The notes: generated from the letters alone by a model not told the origin. Positions 18,197-27,681 are shown, counted from the stretch's first letter. The stretch is DNA of 64,000 nt from Arthrobacter sp. PAMC 25486 (GCF_000785535.1 NZ_CP007595.1:496001-560000); one strand, 5' to 3'. Made by a program: numbers and translations.

Positions 18197-19126
18197 TCAG
18201 CCCCAGAACTCCGCCAGCTGACCGGCAACCCCCTTGCCTTGCTCGTAGCCAGCCCGAGCAGCGGCCGGTCGTGTGGACAGATCCATCATGCTGGCGCCAA
18301 ACGCAGCGAGAGAGTTGCGGTCCGGAAGGATCGTTTCCACCATGCTGCCGGACATGCGCAGCTCGTCAACCTGCACGGCAAGTTGCATGCCCCATTCCAG
18401 CGGGTGGCGTGTCCTGCCACCCAATGGTGACAGCACCAGCACGCGCCCGTACCCGGCGGCCAAGTCGGCGTTCTCGCTGTTGCGCCGGTACCCGCCGTCG
18501 ATGTATTGGCTGTCGCCGATTCTGTAGGCGAAGCTGCCGGCGCAGCTGGCCGCAACGGCGTCCGTGAGGGAGACTCCGCCGTCGCGGTCAAACACGACGG
18601 GTTCACCGCTATTGGCATCGACCGCAGTGAGTAGCACCCGCTGCTGCGGCCACTGCTGGCTGGACAGCCGGGATGCGACGGTGGCACGCCACCGCGCCTG
18701 CGCCGCGCCGTCTGATGATGCGCCCAGCGAGAGCGCCGATTCACCCATACGACGGCGCATCTCAGCCGGACTGGAAGAAGCAGCGATCACCTCGCCCGTC
18801 CTGCGCAAAGAGTCGGAAGCCGATCCTTGGCGCCCGCGCCCGGCGCCGGGCATGACATCAACCGGCCGTGGCAGCACGGGAGCTGCAAGGATATCGGCAA
18901 GCAGCCGCCCCGGGCTCGTTCCGGTGATTTGGGCGGTGGCTGTTGCACCGGCCGACGTGCCAATAATCAGATCGGCGCCGGTGACGTCCATGCCGGATTG
19001 AAACAAGCCGGCGATGACGCCGATCAGCCACGCATTGCCGGCCGATCCGCCGCCGCCAAGGACCAGTGCACGCGCGCAGGGGTCAGAGGGGGTGGAATGC
19101 GGGGTTGAAAAAGAATTTGTAGTCAT
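18197..19126 (-). CDS. patatin-like phospholipase
   Basis: The 309-residue protein begins with ALVLGGGGSAGNAWLIG (oxyanion-hole glycine loop), followed by LIIGTSAGATATAQ with the GxSxG nucleophile Ser, and YIDGGYRRNSENAD with the Asp of the Ser-Asp dyad. There is no signal peptide, so it is probably a cytoplasmic lipid acyl hydrolase. The 3' end is convergent with the MerR-peroxiredoxin gene 28 bases away. Confidence 0.9.
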   Translation of the reverse strand: MTTNSFSTPHSTPSDPCARALVLGGGGSAGNAWLIGVIAGLFQSGMDVTGADLIIGTSAGATATAQITGTSPGRLLADILAAPVLPRPVDVMPGAGRGRQGSASDSLRRTGEVIAASSSPAEMRRRMGESALSLGASSDGAAQARWRATVASRLSSQQWPQQRVLLTAVDANSGEPVVFDRDGGVSLTDAVAASCAGSFAYRIGDSQYIDGGYRRNSENADLAAGYGRVLVLSPLGGRTRHPLEWGMQLAVQVDELRMSGSMVETILPDRNSLAAFGASMMDLSTRPAAARAGYEQGKGVAGQLAEFWG

Positions 19127-19387
19127 GGGAGTCGCCTTTCGCGAATTGCCTTGTCGGGCGCTCCCGGTGACGGCTACCTTGGCCGCGAGCTCGTGGACTG
19201 CAGGGGAGCGCCCACTGTGGATACTGCGTTCATGGGTCTCACCTCCTGCCGGTTCATCACGAGTACCAAAAAATTATCACCCTGACGGCGTGGTGCGCAA
19301 CGGTGTGGGTCATCGCCGCATGCGGCGCGGGAATCCACGGCCGCCTCATTGCGTTTTCATAGCTGAGACCAACAGAGGGAAACGACC

Positions 19388-20503
19388 ATGACATCAGCAC
19401 TCTTTGCACCCATCACGGTCCGCGGCACCACCGTCCGCAACCGCCTGTGGGTCACACCCATGTGCCAGTACTCCGCCGAGAAGCAGGACGGCGTACCCAC
19501 CGACTGGCACCTGGTCCATCTCGGATCGCTGGCCCGCGGCGGCGCCGGCGTCGTGTTCACCGAAGCCACTGCCATAGCGCCGGAAGGCCGGATCTCCCCG
19601 CAGGACCTGGGCCTGTGGAACGATTCCCAGCGCGACGCGTTCTCCCGCATCACCGCCTTCATCCACAGCCAGGGTGCCGCCGCCGGCATCCAGCTCGCCC
19701 ACGCCGGCCGCAAGGCCTCCACCTTCCGGACCTGGGATGCGCGCCAGGGCACCGTTCCCATGCACGACGGCGGATGGCCCACCATTGCGCCGAGCCCCCT
19801 CGCGTTCCCCGGTTATGACCAGCCGGTGGCGATGTCCACGGGGGATATTGGGGATGTGGTGGACGCTTTTGCTGCTGCCGCCCGCCGCGCGTCCGACGCT
19901 GGCTTTGACTTCATCGAGATCCACGCCGCACACGGCTATTTGCTCCACCAATTTCTGTCGCCACTGAGCAACAAACGCACCGATGGCTATGGCGGCAGCC
20001 TGGCGAACCGGGCCCGGATTCTGCTGGAAACCATTGCCGCCGTCAGAGTTGAGGTGGGCCCGGACATTCCTGTGCTGGTGAGGTTCTCCGCCACAGACTG
20101 GGTGGAAGGCGGCTGGACGCTCGAGGACACCGTCACAGTCGTGCGATGGGCGGCAGGGCATGGTGCCGACATGGCCGATGTTTCCTCAGGCGGCAACGTC
20201 CCGGGCACCCACATTCCGGTGGGGCCGGGTTACCAGGTTCCGTTCGCCACGGCAGTGCGCACCCAGGCAGGGGTGCCGAGCATCGCCGTCGGGCTCATTG
20301 ACGATCCGAGACAGGCCGAGCATATCGTGGCAACAGGGCTGGCCGACGTCGTCATGCTGGGCCGGGCCCTTTTGCGCGATCCCAACTTCCCGCTGCGCGC
20401 CGCGGCGGCACTGGGTGTCGGCGTCGACTACGCACCGCCGCAATACCACCGGGCGCCGATCGCGAGGCGAGCACAGCCCGCACCCAGGCACGTCATGCCA
20501 TGA
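19388..20503 (+). CDS. Old Yellow Enzyme family NADH:flavin oxidoreductase (YqjM/NamA type)
   Basis: The 371-residue TIM-barrel flavoprotein opens with LFAPITVRGTTVRNRLWVTPMCQYSA, including the Cys of thermophilic-like OYEs, then THLV-like WHLVHLGSLARGGAG and the substrate-binding pair in HAAHGYLLHQFLSPLSN. RTDGYGGSLANRARILLETI and FSATDWVEGG follow. It should reduce activated C=C bonds of enones or nitro-compounds with NAD(P)H and FMN. It is monocistronic, with a hairpin after the stop. Confidence 0.93.
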   Translation: MTSALFAPITVRGTTVRNRLWVTPMCQYSAEKQDGVPTDWHLVHLGSLARGGAGVVFTEATAIAPEGRISPQDLGLWNDSQRDAFSRITAFIHSQGAAAGIQLAHAGRKASTFRTWDARQGTVPMHDGGWPTIAPSPLAFPGYDQPVAMSTGDIGDVVDAFAAAARRASDAGFDFIEIHAAHGYLLHQFLSPLSNKRTDGYGGSLANRARILLETIAAVRVEVGPDIPVLVRFSATDWVEGGWTLEDTVTVVRWAAGHGADMADVSSGGNVPGTHIPVGPGYQVPFATAVRTQAGVPSIAVGLIDDPRQAEHIVATGLADVVMLGRALLRDPNFPLRAAAALGVGVDYAPPQYHRAPIARRAQPAPRHVMP

Positions 20504-20534
20504 GGGCGGTGGAAGTGCTGGCGTGAATGGAAAG

Positions 20535-20571
20535 CTGAGGGCCCCACAGCGCATGGCCGCGGGACCCTCAG
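20535..20571 (+). terminator. hairpin after the OYE gene
   Basis: Arms CTGAGGG (20535-20541) and CCCTCAG (20565-20571), extended by three more pairs with one mismatch, lie 32 bases after the stop. No clear T-run follows, so it is a probable rather than certain terminator, possibly bidirectional with the convergent C69 gene. Confidence 0.5.
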
Positions 20572-20783
20572 AAATACCTAATAGGGAACCTGCCCCTGGC
20601 TCCAACTGCGGCGCCGGACAGCGCCTCCAATGAAAACGCGACGGCGGATGTTCACCTTGGCGCACATTGGCAGTTTCGACGGAGTGCCAGGTGCCATGCT
20701 CCTATCGAGCAGCCCTGCGCTCCGCTCAGCTGGCGAGTTACCCTCACCGACCGAGCAGAGCGCAGGCCCCAACGGCTTGGTGC

Positions 20784-22673
20784 TTAAGCGGAACGACGAC
20801 GCGTGAGAAGCCAGAGGCCGCCGGCGCCAAGACCCAGCCCGGCAACACCGCTGAGCGCGATCCAGAGAGGCAGCAGCGCAGCACCGTTCATGTTCGCCGC
20901 CGTTTTTGCAGCGTTCGCACTGAAATCGGGCACGTTGGCCGGGTCGCCGTATTTGCCCTGGCGGTCGGCTGTGCTGCCGTCCGCCCAGCCCCCGCCGAGG
21001 TCGCAGTTCATGCGATCGCGCGAGGTGGCGCCGTCCAATTCCATGCTGAGACTGCGTGCCGACGCGGTTGTTCCGTCGGGTACATCGACGTCGGGCCTGT
21101 GGATCCCGCCGTCAGCAGCGCTCCGTGCAAGGATGTCGTCAAGCAGGTATCCGCCGAGAGCGAGACCGTCAAGAGCGGTCTCGTGAGTCAGAGAGGTGAG
21201 AACCTGCGCGCCACCCTTGGAGTCTCCGTCGGTGTACAGCTTCTGCGCATCGGCGATGACCTCCTCGTGCTGGCGAATCCAGCTGGTTTCCATCCCCTCG
21301 AAAGCATCCGTCACCTCTGCAAGGTAGTCCTTGGGACGGGCACACGTCGCGTACATCAGGCGTTTGAAGGTCTGGGTGGCGTATTCGGTCGCTTCCTGTT
21401 CCGCGTACTCGGGCGAGAGATAGTTGGCGGAGGCCCCGGCCGTGAGGTAGCGGTGCTGGGAGTATTCGACAGGTACGTCGTCGGTGCCGATCATCACGGG
21501 GATGTAAGGAGCGGTCACCGATGCTGTGGTCGCCACCCAGAGTGTGCGCAGTGCCGAATCGGTGATGTCGTCGCGCAGCTCAGCGACCTGCCCGTAGCCG
21601 GAACGGTCGTCGGACCAGCGCGGATCGCGAACGAGGCGCATCATATCCTGCAGACTCAGGGCGTCCATGGATTCAAGCTCGGCCTCGAGCGAGATCGGGT
21701 TGCGGTACGGCGAGGGATCGGTGGGATCGGCATCCACTCCTACGTTGAAGGGCCCGGTGGGGAACTCTTGTCCGTAGACCTTCTGGAGATTGATCGTATC
21801 GCCGCCGGGAGTCCACCACCCCTGTTTGGCTGCGACGTCCAGCAGGTTAGGTGAACCCACATAGTCGGGGTTGCTGCCCTTGATCGCGTCGACCGGGAAG
21901 TCCTGGATGTAGCCCGGGTAGGAAACGCGGATGTCATCCGCACTGAGCCTCTCGGCGGCCCAGAGACCCTCACCCCCGGAGAATTCGACGAATACCCAGC
22001 CTTCGTTCTCATCGGCGAAGATATGCGAGTTTCCGCCGTAGGTCGTGTAACCGTGCTCGTTGATAAGTTTGCCGAGAATGTCGACGGCGTCGCGTGCAGT
22101 GGTGGCCCGTTCCATGGCGATGCGGGAGAGATCGGAGTAGCTCGGACCGCTCTGGTCGGTGGGGGTCATGTCCCACAATTCCTCCCGAGAGTTCGACCAC
22201 ACGTCGCGGGCGGCGACTCCGTGCTCGTTCAATCCGCCGTTGGTGAGGGGCGACGGAAATCCTTCGAATTCGGAGTAGTTCGAGGTGATGTACCGGGCGG
22301 TCTCTTTGACCTGAGGAATCTCGGTGAGCACTCCCGGCATCTCGGCCGTTTCGGTGGCACCGACGGTCATCGTCGATCCCGCTGGGTGCTGTTGGCGCGG
22401 AACTACCTCGAGCCAGTGGCTTGACGGCTCGTGGCCAAAGCCGCCGAGCAGGGTGTGTCCGGAGTCGGAACGATTCTTGCCGATGTAAAAGGCGATGCTC
22501 TTGTCAGGGTCGCGGAGGTTGTCGGCGGATGCGGCTGTTGCGGTGGTGGATGCACCCGGCTCCGCAGGAGCGGCAGGTGCTGTGGAAGCGGATACCGCTG
22601 GTGCGAGCGCGACTGCGCCCGTGCCTGCGAGAATAATGGCGATACTGGCCGAGGCCAGACGTCGAAATAGGAT
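20784..22673 (-). CDS. C69-family dipeptidase-like surface protein with AUC start and Ser in place of the Cys nucleophile
   Basis: The first ATG (22370) would cut off the fold; the open frame continues upstream to an ATC at 22671-22673, preceded at five bases by GGAGG. Read from there it gives a proper signal peptide (FRRLASASIAIILAG, cleavage near VSA) and 629 residues. The C69 core follows: FYIGKNRSDSG, HEPSSHWLEVVP, TSNYSEF, LTNGGLNEHGVAARDVWS, TTYGGNSHIFADENEGWVF. C69 enzymes use an N-terminal Cys; here the aligned residue is Ser (about 59, in DKSIAFY). A C-terminal hydrophobic helix plus RRRSA looks like a membrane anchor. Either an Ntn hydrolase using Ser or an inactive relative. Confidence 0.7.
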   Translation of the reverse strand: MLFRRLASASIAIILAGTGAVALAPAVSASTAPAAPAEPGASTTATAASADNLRDPDKSIAFYIGKNRSDSGHTLLGGFGHEPSSHWLEVVPRQQHPAGSTMTVGATETAEMPGVLTEIPQVKETARYITSNYSEFEGFPSPLTNGGLNEHGVAARDVWSNSREELWDMTPTDQSGPSYSDLSRIAMERATTARDAVDILGKLINEHGYTTYGGNSHIFADENEGWVFVEFSGGEGLWAAERLSADDIRVSYPGYIQDFPVDAIKGSNPDYVGSPNLLDVAAKQGWWTPGGDTINLQKVYGQEFPTGPFNVGVDADPTDPSPYRNPISLEAELESMDALSLQDMMRLVRDPRWSDDRSGYGQVAELRDDITDSALRTLWVATTASVTAPYIPVMIGTDDVPVEYSQHRYLTAGASANYLSPEYAEQEATEYATQTFKRLMYATCARPKDYLAEVTDAFEGMETSWIRQHEEVIADAQKLYTDGDSKGGAQVLTSLTHETALDGLALGGYLLDDILARSAADGGIHRPDVDVPDGTTASARSLSMELDGATSRDRMNCDLGGGWADGSTADRQGKYGDPANVPDFSANAAKTAANMNGAALLPLWIALSGVAGLGLGAGGLWLLTRRRSA

Positions 22674-23217
22674 TTATGCCTCCGGGCGGTTGAATGAATG
22701 TTAGTGAGTCATGGGCGACTTCAAATCGCCCCACCCTTGTCTATCCGGCGGTCAAACGCTTTGCCTAATCGCATTTCGGGGTGTACTCGCGCCCTTGCGT
22801 TAGCCGAATGCTGTGACGAAATATCGGCCACGAGTCCGCCCCACCCCGGCCCATGCCTCAGCCCAGGCCCTGTGGTCGAGGGGCTCCGCCTCGGGCGGGA
22901 AAGTGGCGTGAACCCCCCATCGAGATCGCCGCTGCATTGGGCGCCGCGCTGGTGGAGTGGCTTGAAGAGGGCGTTGCGGGGTCCTGAGGCAAAGCGCGGC
23001 GTCGGCTTGTCACTAGAGAGATCCGGGCGGCCGGGTGAGCAGGGAAAGCACTCATTAGTTCGGTCGAACCGAGTGATGCGCGCCACTGACTCCTGCTTTG
23101 TGACAATTTCCCGACATAATGGAGGGTTGCAGTTTCACCGGGAACCAGACACCACCGGTCCCTCAAGAGGCATTCCGGGCCCCACAAGGACCACCAGCCA
23201 GGAGTCACATTCCACCC
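22674..23217. other. divergent intergenic region with two small palindromes
   Basis: This 540-base gap separates the C69-like gene and the divergent permease and shows no convincing gene. A hairpin GGGCGA-7-TCGCCC is at 22713-22731, about 40 bases upstream of the C69 ribosome site, and TCGGT-CGA-ACCGA (23060-23072) lies upstream of the permease. Either could be an operator; neither regulator is identifiable. Confidence 0.4.
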
Positions 23218-24723
23218 ATGAGTCAAGTTTCTGTACAACCTGAGCTCGATCCGAAAGCGCACAGCAGCGCAAACGACAATGAACTCAAGCGCGGCCTGAG
23301 CAGCCGACACCTTCAGATGATCGCGATTGGCGGGGCCATCGGCACCGGCCTCTTCGTGGCCTCCGGCGGCACCATCTCACAAGCCGGTCCCGGCGGCGCC
23401 CTGGTTGCCTACGCTCTGGTTGGCCTCATGGTCTTCCTGCTCATGCAGTCCCTGGGGGAGATGTCCGCCAAGATCCCCGTGGCAGGCTCTTTCCAGACCT
23501 ACGCGACCCGCTTCGTGTCACCGTCCTTCGGCTTCGCCATCGGGTGGAACTACTGGTTCAACTGGGCCATCACCGTTGCCGCCGAACTCGTCGCAGCCGG
23601 CATCATCATGGACTTCTGGTTCCCGGGAGTGCCCGGCTGGGTCTGGGCTGGCAGCTTCCTGGTGCTGCTGACCGGCATCAACGCGCTCTCGGCCAGGGCC
23701 TTTGGAGAGAGCGAATTCTGGCTCTCGTCAATCAAGGTCGTGGCAGTCCTCCTGTTCCTGGTGGCCGGGGTACTGATGATCTTCGGCATCCTGGGAGAAA
23801 ACTCCCCGGGAATGAACAACTGGCAGAACCGCGAGGACGTCTTCCACGGCGGCTGGGTGTCCATCATCTCCGTCTTTATGATCGCCGGATTCTCCTTCCA
23901 GGGCACCGAACTTGTGGGCGTGGCCGCCGGCGAGGCCAAGAATCCGCGGCGGGAAGTGCCGCGCGCCATCCGCTCGGTCTTCTGGCGCATCATGATCTTC
24001 TACATCGGCGCCATCTTCGTCATCGGCTGCCTGATCCCGTTCACCGACCCGAGCCTGCTCGCATCGGGTGAGGCGGACATCGCCGCCTCACCCTTCACCC
24101 TCGTCTTCGAACGCGCCGGCATCGCCTTCGCCGCCGCACTCATGAACGCCGTCATCCTCACAGCCATCCTCTCGGCCGGCAACTCCGGGCTTTACGCCTC
24201 AACCCGCATGCTCTACGCCATGGCGCACGACGGCAAGGCCCCCAAAATCTTCGGCCGCACCAACTCCCGCGGTGTGCCCATGGCCGCCCTGCTGGCCACG
24301 GCCGCCGTCGGGCTGTTCGGCTTCCTGAGCGCCATCGTCGGCCAAGGCGCCGCCTACTCCTGGCTCCTCAACGTCTCGGGGCTGTGCGGATTCATTGTGT
24401 GGGCAGGCATCGCCGTCTCGCACTACCGCTTCAGAAAGGGATTCCTCGCCCAAGGAAACAAGGTCAGCGACTTGCCGTACAGGGCGTCCTTCTTCCCCAT
24501 CGGCCCCATCCTGGCCTTCGCAGTCCTGATCCTGGTCATAGCCGGGCAGAACTACGAGGCCGTCCTGGCAGGCCGCGGCGTGGAAGTCCTCTCGTCCTAC
24601 ATCGGCATCCCGATCTTCCTCGGCCTGTGGGTCATCCACCGGATCGTCACCAAATCCAAGCCTGTCAAACTGCTTGAAATGGACCTCACCGGCCCGGACG
24701 ACACTGAGGAGCCCGCCGTCTAG
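23218..24723 (+). CDS. APC-family amino-acid permease (LysP/GabP-like)
   Basis: ATG 23218 begins MSQVSVQPELDPKAHSS; an upstream in-frame ATG exists but has no support. The 501-residue protein has about twelve hydrophobic helices and the APC signature IAIGGAIGTGLFVASGGTISQAG followed by GEMSAKIPVAGSF and SFQGTELVGVAAGEAKNPRREVPRAI. This AAT-subfamily pattern covers proton-coupled uptake of Lys, Arg, aromatic amino acids or GABA; specificity cannot be assigned. The stop overlaps the convergent bioD stop. Confidence 0.9.
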   Translation: MSQVSVQPELDPKAHSSANDNELKRGLSSRHLQMIAIGGAIGTGLFVASGGTISQAGPGGALVAYALVGLMVFLLMQSLGEMSAKIPVAGSFQTYATRFVSPSFGFAIGWNYWFNWAITVAAELVAAGIIMDFWFPGVPGWVWAGSFLVLLTGINALSARAFGESEFWLSSIKVVAVLLFLVAGVLMIFGILGENSPGMNNWQNREDVFHGGWVSIISVFMIAGFSFQGTELVGVAAGEAKNPRREVPRAIRSVFWRIMIFYIGAIFVIGCLIPFTDPSLLASGEADIAASPFTLVFERAGIAFAAALMNAVILTAILSAGNSGLYASTRMLYAMAHDGKAPKIFGRTNSRGVPMAALLATAAVGLFGFLSAIVGQGAAYSWLLNVSGLCGFIVWAGIAVSHYRFRKGFLAQGNKVSDLPYRASFFPIGPILAFAVLILVIAGQNYEAVLAGRGVEVLSSYIGIPIFLGLWVIHRIVTKSKPVKLLEMDLTGPDDTEEPAV

Positions 24724-25424
24724 GGTTGGTCGGCCCGCGCCCATGCGGGCAGGTTCAGCCAGTGGGGGGACATTTGGCGAAAGGCGCTCGGGTCCAACTC
24801 CGAGGCCTTGGCCGGCAGACTCCCCAGAAATGGAGCTCCAGCCTGGTTTTGCAGCGCTTCGAGGTTGCTCCGTTCAATGGTCGACGGCGTTGCAGGCCAG
24901 GAGCCCACGACCAGGGCTGGTGTGTGGTGGCCCTTGTGGCGCAGGGCCTCCAGTGTCAGCCGGGTGTGGTTCAGCGTTCCCAGGCCGCTGCGGCACACCA
25001 CCACGAACCGCGTCCTGACAAGGCGCTGAGTTTCCGCCGCGACGTCGCGCAGGGTGCGACCGTGTCCGTCCAGCTCTACCAACAACCCGCCGGCGCCTTC
25101 GACGAGCACATGCTGATGGGACGCGGCCAGTTCCATGATGCGGTCCACATGGAGTTGCATGTCCGGCAACTCCCGCTCCGCCAGCTGGGCGGCAGCCCGG
25201 GGCGCCATGGGTTCCCCCAACCGGATCCCCTCGTGAACCGCGCCGACGCCGCTGAGCCGGGCAATCTCGTCAACATCGCCGTGACCGTCTGCTGCAACGC
25301 CCGTCTGGGTTGGTTTGTACACGGCCACGGTGGCGCCCGAGGCCGCAAGTGCGGCAGCCAGGGCAGCCGTGGTCAGCGTTTTGCCCACGTCGGTGTCGGT
25401 GCCGGTTACATAGGTGACGGTCAT
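24720..25424 (-). CDS. bioD: dethiobiotin synthetase
   Basis: The 234-residue protein starts TVTYVTGTDTDVGKTLTTAALA, the BioD P-loop, and contains VYKPTQTG, LVEGAGGLLVELD and VVCRSGLGTLNHTRLTLEALR. BioD forms the ureido ring of dethiobiotin from DAPA, CO2 and ATP. It is the last gene of the biotin operon; its ATG overlaps the P450 stop (ATGA). Confidence 0.96.
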   Translation of the reverse strand: MTVTYVTGTDTDVGKTLTTAALAAALAASGATVAVYKPTQTGVAADGHGDVDEIARLSGVGAVHEGIRLGEPMAPRAAAQLAERELPDMQLHVDRIMELAASHQHVLVEGAGGLLVELDGHGRTLRDVAAETQRLVRTRFVVVCRSGLGTLNHTRLTLEALRHKGHHTPALVVGSWPATPSTIERSNLEALQNQAGAPFLGSLPAKASELDPSAFRQMSPHWLNLPAWARADQP

Positions 25425-26539
25425 GGGGTTCCCTTGTTAGTTGCTTTGGCATTGACGCTCAGCGGAGACTGGAAGGAAAGCAGCCGCAACCACCGCGGAG
25501 GTGGGCCCGCCAGCTCAAGACCAGGCAGCGCGCGGGCTGTCTCCTCAAGGACCAGCGCGGTTTCCAGCTCGGCCAGCTTGGCGCCCAGGCACCGGTGCAG
25601 GCCATGTCCGAACGCCAGAGAAAAAGCTGTGTGACCGGACTGCTCCGGGTGCCGGCCCGTCAGTTCCAGCAGGATCTCCGCACCGGCGGGGATGGGGCGC
25701 CCTGCCACGTGGGTGTCCTGCAAGGCCTCGCGGCGCCATGTATGGACGGAGGACTCCGTGGCGAGCACGTTCCTGACATGGTCGCGGGCTGCATCCGGAT
25801 CGGCCAGTGCGGACCAGCCGCCGGCCGAGCCCGGCTCCGCGGGGCCCGCAACGGACTCTGTCACTCCTGTGCGTTCCAGTCCACGGAACAGGACCGTGTT
25901 GATGAGTTGCGAGGTGGTTTCCTGGCCGGCAATGACCAGAAAATACCCCAGTGAACACACCTCGGCGCTGGAGAGCCCGGCAGCGTCCAGGACGCCAAAC
26001 AGCGATTTCGTTCCCCTGGCAGCGGCCGCCTCCAGCCGCAGCCAGGAGTAGAATTCGCCAGCACTGGCAGCCAGCAACAACTGCCGATCGGGGTCGGGCC
26101 AGCCCCAGAAGAGTTCAAGGGAATCCGTGCTCCACCGCTTCAGGAGGTCCAGTTCCGGAATTTGCTGCCCCGTCAGCTCCGCCATGACCGCCGGTGGGAT
26201 GTGCCTGCCCACAGACTCCGCCAAATCCACCGGGCCCCGTTGCAGCGCAGTGCTGGCAGCCGCCAGCCTGTGCCGCGCCAGCTCCCTGACGAGAGGCTCG
26301 ATGGCTGCGACCTTTGCGGGGGTGAAGAACTTGCCCACCAGGGTGCGCACCGCACGGTGTTGGGCCCCGGTCGCGGATGCCAACACCGGGGGCAGCGCAA
26401 AGCGGACCTTGCTGAGGATGCGCAGGGTGGCAGGGGCCAGCGGCACCACCGAGGTCAAGGCGTTGGTGGGGGCAAAGTCCTCCGTGCGGCGCATGATGTC
26501 CCGCACCTGGGTTGGATCACCGACTATCAGGTAGCTCAT
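25421..26539 (-). CDS. biotin-operon cytochrome P450 (BioI-like position), lacking the ExxR motif
   Basis: From ATG 26539, which overlaps the bioF stop (ATGA), the protein is 372 residues. P450 features are the helix-C pattern GAQHRAVRTLVGKFF (about 59), the I-helix oxygen-activating AGQETT (204-209) and the haem loop AFGHGLHRCLGAKLAELE with Cys 317. The K-helix position that should read ExxR is RNVLATES (N257, A260), and no ExxR occurs anywhere between I-helix and haem loop. The meander before the haem loop is also several residues short. In Bacillus the P450 BioI makes pimeloyl-ACP by cleaving fatty acyl-ACP; the position between bioF and bioD suggests an analogous job, but this is inference. 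Confidence 0.85.
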   Translation of the reverse strand: MSYLIVGDPTQVRDIMRRTEDFAPTNALTSVVPLAPATLRILSKVRFALPPVLASATGAQHRAVRTLVGKFFTPAKVAAIEPLVRELARHRLAAASTALQRGPVDLAESVGRHIPPAVMAELTGQQIPELDLLKRWSTDSLELFWGWPDPDRQLLLAASAGEFYSWLRLEAAAARGTKSLFGVLDAAGLSSAEVCSLGYFLVIAGQETTSQLINTVLFRGLERTGVTESVAGPAEPGSAGGWSALADPDAARDHVRNVLATESSVHTWRREALQDTHVAGRPIPAGAEILLELTGRHPEQSGHTAFSLAFGHGLHRCLGAKLAELETALVLEETARALPGLELAGPPPRWLRLLSFQSPLSVNAKATNKGTP

Positions 26540-27681
26540 GACGGACCTCCATCCGGCCCGAAGGCCACAGCTCGGGCCACGGTGGCGGCAGCCCACTCCA
26601 GTTCGGCTGCGGAGATATTGGCCCGGGCCGTGAGCCTGATTCGGGACACGCCGTCGGGCACGCTGGGCGGGCGGAAGCAGCCCACGGACACCCCCTGTGA
26701 CCGCAGCGCCGATGCCACGGCGGCGGCCTGGCCGGCCGATTCCACCGGGATGGACTGCACGGCGCCGGCGGCCGCCGGAACCCCGCAGCGGGCGGCCAGC
26801 GCAGCCGCGTTCGCAAGCACCTGGCCGGCCAATTCGGGTTCCTGCCGGATGATGGCCGCTGCCCGTGCTGCTGCGGCTGCCGCGGCCGGTGCCAGGGCCG
26901 TGTCGAAGATGAACGTCCTGGCCGTGTTGACCAGATGGTCCCGCAGTTGGGCCGAGCCCAGCACGGCCCCGCCCTGAGACCCGAGCGCCTTGGACAGCGT
27001 CGCGGTGACGGCAACATGCGGCGCACCGGCCAGGCCGGCGGCGTGGACGGCGCCCCGCCCCTGGCCCGCCACGCCGATCCCATGGGCCTCATCGACCAGG
27101 AGCAGGGCGTCAAAGCTGGCGCAGAGCGCGGCAACGGCGGCCAGATCCGCCGCGTCGCCCAGCACCGAGTAAATGGATTCCAGCACCACCACTGCCCTCG
27201 GCTTGGTGCGGCCGGCCAGGGCAGCCGCAATGGCTGCCACATCGTGGTGGGCCACCTCGACGGAGGGGGAGCGGGAGAGCCTGATGCCGTCAAGCAGGGA
27301 GGCGTGGACGTGGGCGTCGTGGATCATCAGGGTGCCGGGGCCGCCCAGGGCCGTCAGGATGCCGATGTTGGCGGTGTAGCCGCTGGAAAACACCAGCGCC
27401 GCCTCCTGGCCTGTGAGCAGGCGCAGCTGCGCCTCCAATTCCTGGTGTGCCGCCGTGGTGCCGCACACCACCCGGGAGCCGCGGGCCCCGGCGCCGTGTT
27501 CGATTAGGGCCCGGGTGGCTGCCTCAATGACGCGGGGATCGGCGGAGAGGCCAAGGTAGTCGTTGGAGGCTAAATCGACCAGCCCGGCCTGTGGTTCGGT
27601 GCTGCGCAGGAGGCCGCGCCGTTCGCGGACATCGGCACGTGAGCCAAGCCAGGCCTGCATGGCCGTGGTTGCGGCCGGCAT
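26536..27681 (-). CDS. bioF: 8-amino-7-oxononanoate synthase
   Basis: The start is the ATG at 27681 ([20 protein letters not shown]), overlapping the bioA stop by one base; the frame is open further upstream but only as antisense-like filler. The 381-residue PLP enzyme has LASNDYLGLSADPRVIEA, HGAGARGSRVVCG, LLVDEAHGIGV and VTATLSKALGSQGGAVLG with the PLP-binding Lys. It condenses pimeloyl thioester and alanine to KAPA, the first ring-building step of biotin synthesis. Confidence 0.95.
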   Translation of the reverse strand: MPAATTAMQAWLGSRADVRERRGLLRSTEPQAGLVDLASNDYLGLSADPRVIEAATRALIEHGAGARGSRVVCGTTAAHQELEAQLRLLTGQEAALVFSSGYTANIGILTALGGPGTLMIHDAHVHASLLDGIRLSRSPSVEVAHHDVAAIAAALAGRTKPRAVVVLESIYSVLGDAADLAAVAALCASFDALLLVDEAHGIGVAGQGRGAVHAAGLAGAPHVAVTATLSKALGSQGGAVLGSAQLRDHLVNTARTFIFDTALAPAAAAAAARAAAIIRQEPELAGQVLANAAALAARCGVPAAAGAVQSIPVESAGQAAAVASALRSQGVSVGCFRPPSVPDGVSRIRLTARANISAAELEWAAATVARAVAFGPDGGPS

